Shown: positions 31,001-37,943 of the stretch, piece by piece
Numbering within the stretch: position 1 is the stretch's first letter
Layout of the letters: each line of letters starts with the position of its first letter
Source of the DNA: Candidatus Caldatribacterium sp.
GTDB taxonomy: Bacteria > Atribacterota > Atribacteria > Atribacterales > Caldatribacteriaceae
Assembly (NCBI GenBank): GCA_025060675.1
Contig: JANXBI010000040.1
Location: 1-40,395, forward strand
Length of the DNA stretch: 40,395 nucleotides
Direction: 5' to 3'
Notes under the pieces: generated by a model
What the model saw: the letters and a program-made list of their open reading frames with translations, nothing else
Told to the model about the DNA's origin: nothing
Database searches by the model: none
Position numbers and translations under genes: made by a program

Positions 31001-31767
31001 TGCCCTATCTTCCTGATGGAACACCGGTTGATATTGTCCTCAACCCACTTGGTGTCCCTTCACGGATGAACATTGGGCAAATTCTCGAAACACACCTTGG
31101 ATGGGTGGCGAACAAGGAGCGTAAGTTTTTGGCAAGTCCTCCATTTGATGGGGCAAGAGAAGACGAAATTCTGGCAGCTATGCGTAACGCTCGAACTCCT
31201 GAGGGGGATATTCCTTTTGCGGAGTTCTTCGATCATAGGGTCTCGCAAGACTTCCATCTCTTCCCCCAAGGGAAAACGGTACTCTACGATGGACGAACTG
31301 GCGAGCCTTTCGATAACGAGGTGACTGTGGGGTATATTTACATGATGAAACTCGCCCACCTTGTGGAGACAAAAATCCATGCTCGTTCTACTGGACCATA
31401 CTCACTTGTTACTCAGCAACCTCTCGGTGGAAAGGCTCAATTTGGTGGGCAGCGTTTTGGGGAGATGGAAGTGTGGGCGCTTGAAGGATACGGTGCAGCA
31501 TACACGTTGCAAGAGATGCTCACCGTTAAGTCTGATGATATTGCAGGAAGAGTCAAGGCCTACGAAGCGATTGTCAAAGGGAAAAACGTCTTGCAGCCGT
31601 CACTTCCTGAGTCCTTTAAGGTACTTGTGAAGGAGCTACAGAGTCTCTGCTTGAGCGTGAAGATCTTTGATGGTAAAGGGAGAGAAATCTCCCTGGAGGA
31701 AATGGAGAGCGCCGAGGAAGACATTCCAAGCCTTGGCGTTAATCTCCAGGGTCGGGAGAAAAAGTGA
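28030..31767 (+). CDS. rpoB: DNA-directed RNA polymerase subunit beta
   Basis: Catalytic-core subunit of RNA polymerase, 1245 residues. Family landmarks run from end to end: the N-terminal lobe with PIETPEG-type downstream fork [17 protein letters not shown], the rifampicin region [30 protein letters not shown] with unchanged Asp, His and Ser contact positions, the [24 protein letters not shown] block, [83 protein letters not shown] in the active centre, and the C-terminal [37 protein letters not shown] that joins the clamp. Around residues 385-430 it has a [15 protein letters not shown] module resembling those in RpoC. GTG 28030 follows AAGGTGGTG. It is led by its own promoter, with no rplJ/rplL in front. 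Confidence 0.99.
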   Translation: [1245 protein letters not shown]

Positions 31768-31785
31768 GCGAAGGGGGAAGAATCC

Positions 31786-34700
31786 TTGGTGGACGTCAAC
31801 GACATTGGGGCAATTCGCATTGGGTTAGCTTCTCCTGAGGAAATTCGTAAGTGGTCCCATGGGGAAGTTAAGAAACCCGAGACGATAAACTATCGTACCC
31901 TGAAGCCGGAGAAAGACGGACTTTTCTGCGAGAAAATCTTTGGCCCCACGAAGGACTGGGAATGCTACTGTGGAAAATACAAAAGGGTTCGTGACAAAGG
32001 TGTCGTTTGCGACCGCTGTGGTGTCGAAGTGACGAGGGCTTCGGTACGACGTGAACGGCTCGGGCATATTGAGCTTGCCGCTCCTGTGTCGCACATCTGG
32101 TATTTCAAGAGCATTCCGAGTAAAATGGCCCTTCTCCTTGGTATTCTCCCTAAGAACTTGGAGAAAGTACTTTACTTCGCCTCGGGAAGGAAGCGGGAAG
32201 ACTGTTACAAGGTGATTGAGCCAGGAGGAACAAACCTTGAAGTCGGTGCCACTATCCGTGAAACCGAGTACAAAATTTACAGCAAATACGATCCCGCTTT
32301 TCGGGCAGAACTTGCCCATCGTATCACTGAGGTTCATACTCTTCCTTTCTCCATTGGCGACCGTCTCACGCTTAAAGATTATGCCCGGTACCGAGCAAAA
32401 TACAAAGAGAGCTTCTCTGTTGAACAGATTGATGACAACACTTTTGAGGTTGTCGATATTCGGGCTTTTCCATACCAGCGAGATGATGAACTTTCAGAGT
32501 CTGAAGTCAACGAGCTTCGGGAAACTTTTGGCAACCTCTTTGAGGAGACTATTCTCTCCCAAACGGTTGAGGAACCTTGCTATATTGTCATTAACCCGGG
32601 GCAAACAGGACTTAAAGTTGCGCAAATGATCCTCGAGACCGAAGCAAAACTCCTTTCCCGGTACGATCCAGAATTTAAAGCAGGTGTAGGTGCAGAAGCC
32701 GTTCGAGAAATTTTGAAAAACATGGATCTTGAGCAACTTGCTCGGGACCTCCGAAAAGAGTTAAAGGAAACAACAGGGCAGAAGGCAAAAAAAATTATCA
32801 AGCGTCTCCAGGTTGTTGAGGCTTTCCTAAAGTCAGGGAATCGGCCGGAGTGGATGATCCTTGAGGTCATTCCTGTACTCCCTCCAGATCTCCGGCCTAT
32901 GGTACAACTTGATGGTGGGAGGTTTGCTACTTCTGACCTTAACGACCTCTATCGGCGGGTTATCAACCGGAATAACCGTTTGAAGCGGCTTCTGCAGCTT
33001 GGTGCCCCAGAGATCATCATCAAAAACGAGAAGCGGATGCTTCAAGAGGCGGTTGATGCGCTCTTTGATAACGGTCGTCGTGGGCGACCAGTGCTTGGCC
33101 CTGGCAACCGTCCTCTTAAGTCGTTAAGTGACATGCTGCGGGGAAAGAAGGGTCGATTCCGCCAGAACCTTCTTGGGAAGCGCGTGGACTACTCGGGACG
33201 GTCGGTTATCGTTGCAGGACCGAGACTCCGCTTTGACCAGTGTGGATTGCCGAAAAAGATGGCTCTTGAGCTTTTCAAGCCTTTTGTGATGAAAAAGCTC
33301 GTGGATAAAGGCCTTGCTCATAATATAAAGAGCGCAAAAAAGATGGTAGAAAGGGCTCGGGAGGAAGTCTGGGGTGTTCTTGAAGAAGTCATAGCAGAAC
33401 ATCCAGTACTCCTTAACCGAGCACCAACACTCCATCGCTTGAGCATACAGGCGTTCCAACCCGTCCTGATAGAGGGGAACGCTATCCAGCTTCATCCTCT
33501 CGTCTGTCCAGCGTTCAACGCGGACTTTGATGGCGACCAAATGGCTGTCCATGTGCCACTTTCGGCGGAGGCCCAGGCAGAGTCGCAAATTCTTATGCTC
33601 TCTTCACATAACATTCTCTCCCCGGCGCATGGAAAGCCTATTGCTGTTCCCACCCAAGACATGGTTCTTGGATGTTATTACCTTACCCTTCTTGGTGCAC
33701 GGAGAGAACCGAAAAAGCGGTTTTACAGTGTCGATGAAGCACTTCTCGCCTATGAGTTCGGCAAGGTCGATCTTCACGAACCGGTATATATCAGGGAAAT
33801 TACAGAAAAGTACCCCGAGGTTGAGGAAACGACGGTTGGCCGGGTGCTTTTCAACGGTCTCCTTCCTGAAGGCATGCCTTATTACAACGAACCAGTGACG
33901 AAGAAGAAACTCTCCGAAATTGTTGACCTTTGCTACCGGAAGTTTGGTAACAAGGTAACCGTTGAGATGCTCGACCGAATTAAAGAAGCGGGATTTCACT
34001 ATGCGACGAAATCAGGTGCCACCATCAGCGTTCTCGACCTTGAAATTCCTTCCGATAAGGAGCAAATCATTGAAGAAGCAACTCGTCGGGTTGAAGAGAT
34101 CAACGAACACTATGCTCAAGGTCTCATCACCTCTGAAGAGCGAGAACAAAGGGTTGTTGATGTTTGGACAGATGCGGCCAACAAGATTGCTGATGCTATT
34201 CTCGAAATTCTTCCTGATTTCAACCCTGTAAACATGATGGCGAAATCTGGAGCTCGAGGCAGTGTCCGTCAGGTGAGCCAGCTCTGTGGCATGCGAGGCC
34301 TTATGGCGGATCCTTCTGGCCGTATCATTGAGTACCCGATTAAGGCCAATTTCCGCGAGGGGCTCAGTGTTCTTGAGTACTTTATTTCGACACATGGAGC
34401 CCGAAAAGGACTCGCTGACACAGCTTTGCGTACGGCAAAATCCGGGTATCTTACTCGGCGACTCGTGGATGTCGCACAAGATGTCATTGTGCGAGAAGAG
34501 GACTGTGGTACGGATGATGGTATTCTCCTTGAAGATCTCAGAGATGAAAATGATAACATTGTCGAGCCCTTCGAGGAGCGGGTTCTTGGACGCATTGCGC
34601 TTCGAGATATTGTGGATGAAGCAACGGGAGAAGTTCTCGTTCGAGCTGGTGAGGAGATAGATGAGAAGGTTGTCGAAGAGTTGCGAAAACGGAATATTCG

Positions 34701-36768
34701 TCAAGCTTGGGTACGGTCTGTGCTTACTTGTCGTACGAAGTATGGAGTTTGTGCAAAGTGTTATGGAAGGAACCTCGCAACTGGCCGTCTTGTCGATGTG
34801 GGCGAAGCGGTAGGTATTGTGGCTGCGCAGTCCATCGGAGAGCCGGGAACCCAGCTCACCATGCGGACCTTCCATACCGGTGGTGTACGTATTGCAGGGG
34901 AGGACATTACCCAGGGTCTTCCAAGGGTGGAGCAACTTTTTGAAGTGCGTAAACCTAAAAAGGCTGCTATTCTCTCTGATGTTGACGGGGTGGTAGAAAA
35001 GATTGAAGTCATTGGGAATCGGCGTAAGATTTATGTTCGACCGAGTAAGGATGAGGAGAATCAGGAAATCCGTACTTACCTTGTTCCGCATGACGTGAAA
35101 ATCGCTGTTACTGAAGGTGATTGGGTCCGTGCTGGTGACCGTCTCACCCTCGGTCCCATCAATCCAAGGGATATTTTGCGTATTAAGGGCATACGAGCGG
35201 TACAGAAGTACCTTCTTGAGGAGATTCAGTCTGTGTACATTTCCCAAGGTGTGTCAATTAACGACAAGCACATTGAAATCATCATCCGACAGATTGCTCG
35301 CCTCAACAAGATTATGGTTGAAAATGCGGGAGATACAAACCTTCTCTCTGGTGAGATGGTTTTCCTCGAGGACTTTGAGAGGGAAAACGCTCGTATCCTT
35401 GAAGAGAACGCCCTCCTTAAGGAGAAAGCCCAAGAGCTCCTCGAAGACTGTGTCCTCGAGGAGAATGTGGTTGATGCTTCTGGGAATACACTTCTCTCCA
35501 AAGGTCGGGTACTTGACGCTCGGGATATTGAAATCGTGCTCTTGAACGATTGTCGCCCCTTCCTTGTCCGTAGGAGTAGTGCCTTCTTTAGAGTGCTACG
35601 GGGTCAAAAGAACCTTGAGAACGGGCTTTTTAATCGCATCTGTGTTGAGGAGGTTCGGGATGCTTCGGGTAAAGTTCTCGTGCGGGCTGGAGAAGTTCTT
35701 CGAGAGCCCCTCCTTGAACGCCTTGGAGAGATTGGTCCTCTAAGGCTTCGAGTCCGGGAACAGGCAACTTGGGAGCGGCTTCGAGGTGCTATCCTCGCTG
35801 AGGATGTTACTGATCCAGAAACAGGGAAAGTACTCCTTCCGGCGAACACGCGCCTTGATCAAGAAGAAATTGCTATCCTCGAGGCGCATGACGTAGAACA
35901 AGTGGCAATATGGAAGAACGTCCGAATTTTCCAAGTGAAGGAGAGTCTGGTACGAGTTTTGCGAGAAGAGATTCTGAACAAGGAAGTGGCAAAGGACGTT
36001 GTTAGCCCTCAAACCGGCGAGGTGATTATCCAGGCTGGGCAAGTCATAAGCCGAAGTATTGCTCGACGACTCGTTGTCGAAGGTATCAAAGAAGTTCCTC
36101 TCAGTGATGGCCACTTCTTCTCTATTGAGGGGCGCCTCATTGAACTTCTCGAAAAGGAGGTTGTCGGGAAGGTTGCAGCACAAGACATCGTTGTAGGAAG
36201 GAACGGTGACGTCCTTGTGCGAGCTGGAGAAGTCATTGAGCGGGATGATGTTGTAAAGATTGCTGAAGACAACGTGGGTTTCCTCCTTCTGCGTGATCCA
36301 GAAGGTGAGAAGGAAATCCGTACGCTTGTGGAGGAGGTTATTTATCTTCCTGGCTTAAAACAGGTGGCTACGGGACGGCCAGTAGCCTTGGGTATTACCA
36401 AGGCTTCGCTTGCGGTGGAGAGTTTCCTCTCAGCAGCATCATTCCAACAGACGACCCATGTTCTTGCTGACGCGGCTGTCAAAGGAAAGGTTGACCAGCT
36501 TATTGGTCTTAAAGAGAACGTGATTATAGGAAAGCTCATTCCTGCTGGAACAGGTTTTGAAAAGTACCGTAAGATTCGCCTCTCGACGGAGAAAGGCGAA
36601 GAGCTCCCGAAAGCGGAAGCATTTGGGGAGGAAACTCTCGACCTTCGAGAGCTTATGAGCATGGATGTGTCCGAAGAGCTCCCCGAGGAGGAATTTGAGG
36701 AGGAGATTTTCGAGGACGAGGAAGAGTTCGACTTTGAGGAAAATGAAGAAGGCGAGGAATTGACATAA
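31786..36768 (+). CDS. rpoC: DNA-directed RNA polymerase subunit beta', with a large repeat-bearing insertion
   Basis: Catalytic subunit with the active-site Mg. The 1660-residue protein is about 250 residues longer than E. coli RpoC (1407). Landmarks: N-terminal zinc site CYCGKYKRVRDKGVVCDRC; clamp and rudder with GRFRQNLLGKRVDYSGRSVIV; catalytic FNADFDGDQMAVHVPLS; the second zinc site with CGTDDG, CRTKYGVCAKC; the trigger loop EPGTQLTMRTFHTGG near residue 1025; and the C-terminal GITKASLAVESFLSAASFQQTTHVL and ENVIIGKLIPAGTG. Between about residues 1217 and 1508 (35437-36310) it holds five degenerate repeats with the core (D)V.D..TG.VL..AG.V; see the separate entry. The tail is highly acidic. 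TTG 31786 has AGGGGG eight bases upstream; GTG 31789 is possible. No insertion in the trigger loop. Confidence 0.99.
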   Translation: MVDVNDIGAIRIGLASPEEIRKWSHGEVKKPETINYRTLKPEKDGLFCEKIFGPTKDWECYCGKYKRVRDKGVVCDRCGVEVTRASVRRERLGHIELAAPVSHIWYFKSIPSKMALLLGILPKNLEKVLYFASGRKREDCYKVIEPGGTNLEVGATIRETEYKIYSKYDPAFRAELAHRITEVHTLPFSIGDRLTLKDYARYRAKYKESFSVEQIDDNTFEVVDIRAFPYQRDDELSESEVNELRETFGNLFEETILSQTVEEPCYIVINPGQTGLKVAQMILETEAKLLSRYDPEFKAGVGAEAVREILKNMDLEQLARDLRKELKETTGQKAKKIIKRLQVVEAFLKSGNRPEWMILEVIPVLPPDLRPMVQLDGGRFATSDLNDLYRRVINRNNRLKRLLQLGAPEIIIKNEKRMLQEAVDALFDNGRRGRPVLGPGNRPLKSLSDMLRGKKGRFRQNLLGKRVDYSGRSVIVAGPRLRFDQCGLPKKMALELFKPFVMKKLVDKGLAHNIKSAKKMVERAREEVWGVLEEVIAEHPVLLNRAPTLHRLSIQAFQPVLIEGNAIQLHPLVCPAFNADFDGDQMAVHVPLSAEAQAESQILMLSSHNILSPAHGKPIAVPTQDMVLGCYYLTLLGARREPKKRFYSVDEALLAYEFGKVDLHEPVYIREITEKYPEVEETTVGRVLFNGLLPEGMPYYNEPVTKKKLSEIVDLCYRKFGNKVTVEMLDRIKEAGFHYATKSGATISVLDLEIPSDKEQIIEEATRRVEEINEHYAQGLITSEEREQRVVDVWTDAANKIADAILEILPDFNPVNMMAKSGARGSVRQVSQLCGMRGLMADPSGRIIEYPIKANFREGLSVLEYFISTHGARKGLADTALRTAKSGYLTRRLVDVAQDVIVREEDCGTDDGILLEDLRDENDNIVEPFEERVLGRIALRDIVDEATGEVLVRAGEEIDEKVVEELRKRNIRQAWVRSVLTCRTKYGVCAKCYGRNLATGRLVDVGEAVGIVAAQSIGEPGTQLTMRTFHTGGVRIAGEDITQGLPRVEQLFEVRKPKKAAILSDVDGVVEKIEVIGNRRKIYVRPSKDEENQEIRTYLVPHDVKIAVTEGDWVRAGDRLTLGPINPRDILRIKGIRAVQKYLLEEIQSVYISQGVSINDKHIEIIIRQIARLNKIMVENAGDTNLLSGEMVFLEDFERENARILEENALLKEKAQELLEDCVLEENVVDASGNTLLSKGRVLDARDIEIVLLNDCRPFLVRRSSAFFRVLRGQKNLENGLFNRICVEEVRDASGKVLVRAGEVLREPLLERLGEIGPLRLRVREQATWERLRGAILAEDVTDPETGKVLLPANTRLDQEEIAILEAHDVEQVAIWKNVRIFQVKESLVRVLREEILNKEVAKDVVSPQTGEVIIQAGQVISRSIARRLVVEGIKEVPLSDGHFFSIEGRLIELLEKEVVGKVAAQDIVVGRNGDVLVRAGEVIERDDVVKIAEDNVGFLLLRDPEGEKEIRTLVEEVIYLPGLKQVATGRPVALGITKASLAVESFLSAASFQQTTHVLADAAVKGKVDQLIGLKENVIIGKLIPAGTGFEKYRKIRLSTEKGEELPKAEAFGEETLDLRELMSMDVSEELPEEEFEEEIFEDEEEFDFEENEEGEELT
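35437..36310 (+). repeat. five tandem degenerate SBHM-like modules inside rpoC
   Basis: Each module reads roughly (A)..DV.D..TG.VL..AG.V.......L...... and is 50-65 residues long. Cores: NVVDASGNTLLSKGRVL (about 35460), EVRDASGKVLVRAGEVL (35647), DVTDPETGKVLLPANTRL (35803), DVVSPQTGEVIIQAGQVI (35995) and DIVVGRNGDVLVRAGEVI (36184). The same core occurs once in the canonical part of RpoC (DIVDEATGEVLVRAGEEI, near 34606) and once in RpoB ([18 protein letters not shown], near 29200). It lies between the segment after the trigger loop (FEREN.R) and the conserved GITKASL block. The modules are related at the protein level, not as near-identical DNA, so the expansion is old. Confidence 0.75.
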
Positions 36769-36788
36769 GCGTCTTAGGTTGCTAAAAT
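36760..36788 (+). promoter_or_regulatory. promoter of the L7Ae-rpsL-rpsG-fusA-tuf operon
   Basis: TTGACA (36760-36765), overlapping the rpoC stop codon, a 17-base spacer and TAAAAT (36783-36788). The next start codon at 36808 would leave a leader of only about 13 bases. Confidence 0.75.
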
Positions 36789-36807
36789 TCCTCTGTCGCT
36801 TTCTGGC

Positions 36808-37089
36808 ATGGGACTCGAGGAGCTTCGTGGAGCGCGGAGAGTTGTAGGTTTCCGGGAGACACAAAGGGCTATCGAGCGGGGAAGGGCAAAAAAGGTTTTC
36901 GTCGCTCTTGATGTGGACGAAACCCTTCGTGAAGCGGTGGTTGCCCTTGCCCGTGCGAAAAATATCCCCCTTGAGTACGTTCCAAGTGCTCAAGAATTGG
37001 GGAGAGTCTGTGGTATTGAGGTGCGTTCTTCTTGTGCAGCTATAGTCGAGGAGGATGGATATGCCAACCGTAAATCAATTGGTCCGTGA
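36808..37089 (+). CDS. ribosomal protein L7Ae-like protein (YbxF/RplGB type)
   Basis: A 93-residue member of the L7Ae/L30e/S12e superfamily, kink-turn RNA binders; in Firmicutes and Thermotogota a gene of this type sits between rpoC and rpsL. Seen are VVGFRETQRAIERGRAKKVFVALDVDETL, the helix ALARAKNIPLEYVPSAQELGRVCGI, which carries the family GRxCGI-type motif that contacts the RNA kink, and a final strand CAAIVEE. The ATG at 36808 has no clear Shine-Dalgarno sequence, and it lies close to the predicted transcript start, so it may be translated from a very short leader. The last 29 bases overlap rpsL. Confidence 0.88.
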   Translation: MGLEELRGARRVVGFRETQRAIERGRAKKVFVALDVDETLREAVVALARAKNIPLEYVPSAQELGRVCGIEVRSSCAAIVEEDGYANRKSIGP

Positions 37090-37435
37090 GGGACGGAAAA
37101 AGCCTAAAAGTCGGAGTGGTGCTCCAGCCTTAAAGGGTTCTCCCCAAAAACGGGGTGTATGTACCCGTGTCTGGACTATTACTCCGAAAAAGCCAAATTC
37201 GGCGTTGCGAAAAGTTGCTCGTGTACGCCTAACAAACGGTATGGAGGTCACGGCGTACATTCCTGGTATTGGTCATAACCTCCAAGAGCACTCTATTGTC
37301 CTCATTCGAGGGGGTCGTGTGAAAGATCTCCCTGGAGTGCGTTACCATGTTATTCGGGGTACTCTTGATGCTGCAGGGGTTGAAAACAGAAGACAGGGCC
37401 GTTCAAAGTACGGCGCGAAAAAGCCTAAGAAGTAA
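37061..37435 (+). CDS. rpsL: 30S ribosomal protein S12
   Basis: Decoding-centre protein, 124 residues. The sequence MPTVNQLVREGRKKPK, the streptomycin-site loop TPKKPNSALRKVARVRL, and GRVKDLPGVRYHVIRG with the Asp that is often methylthiolated are all present; the resistance positions Lys in PKKPNSALRK and Lys in RVKDLPG are the sensitive-type residues. ATG 37061 follows GGAGG by six bases, inside the end of the L7Ae-like gene; a start six bases earlier adds only Met-Asp. rpsG follows closely. Confidence 0.98.
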   Translation: MPTVNQLVREGRKKPKSRSGAPALKGSPQKRGVCTRVWTITPKKPNSALRKVARVRLTNGMEVTAYIPGIGHNLQEHSIVLIRGGRVKDLPGVRYHVIRGTLDAAGVENRRQGRSKYGAKKPKK

Positions 37436-37449
37436 GGGGAGTGGAGAGA

Positions 37450-37923
37450 TTGCCGAGGAAAGGACCTGTTCCAAAAAGGGAAATTGCTCCTGACCCTTTA
37501 TACAATAATGTGGATGTGGCAAAGCTCATTAACAAGGTTATGATTGATGGGAAGAAAAGCATTGCGGAAAAGATTGTTTATGGTGCTTTCGACATTATTC
37601 GGGAAAAGACTAAGCGCGATCCTCTGGAAGTCTTCTACCAGGCTTTAAATAATGTCATGCCCCTTGTTGAAGTTCGTCCTCGTCGCGTTGGAGGAGCAAA
37701 CTACCAGGTTCCTATTGAAGTTCGTCCGGACCGGAGCAAGAGTCTTGGTTTGCGTTGGCTTGTCCAGTATGCACGAGAGCGTCAGGGGCGGAGTATGATT
37801 GAGAAGCTTGCTCAAGAAATTATGGATGCGGCAAATGGCACGGGTGGAGCGGTGAAAAAGCGCGAGGATACACATCGCATGGCTGAAGCGAACAAGGCTT
37901 TTGCGCATTACCGCTGGTTCTAA
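37450..37923 (+). CDS. rpsG: 30S ribosomal protein S7
   Basis: Primary 16S rRNA-binding protein of the head of the small subunit, 157 residues. The sequence begins MPRKGPVPKREIAPDPLYNNVDVAKLINKVM and contains KKSIAEKIVYGAFDII, VEVRPRRVGGANYQVPIEVRP, the beta-hairpin that touches the E site, and KREDTHRMAEANKAFAHYRW. TTG 37450 was chosen over GTG 37441 because it gives the conserved MPRK start and has AGGGGAG eight bases upstream. fusA starts 20 bases after it. Confidence 0.97.
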   Translation: MPRKGPVPKREIAPDPLYNNVDVAKLINKVMIDGKKSIAEKIVYGAFDIIREKTKRDPLEVFYQALNNVMPLVEVRPRRVGGANYQVPIEVRPDRSKSLGLRWLVQYARERQGRSMIEKLAQEIMDAANGTGGAVKKREDTHRMAEANKAFAHYRWF

Positions 37924-37943
37924 GAGGAGGGCCAGGATAGGGC

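Noticed and set aside
34012..35247. A 411-codon minus-strand frame opposite rpoC
   Set aside because: It lies wholly inside rpoC, opposite its catalytic and trigger-loop region; a shadow frame.
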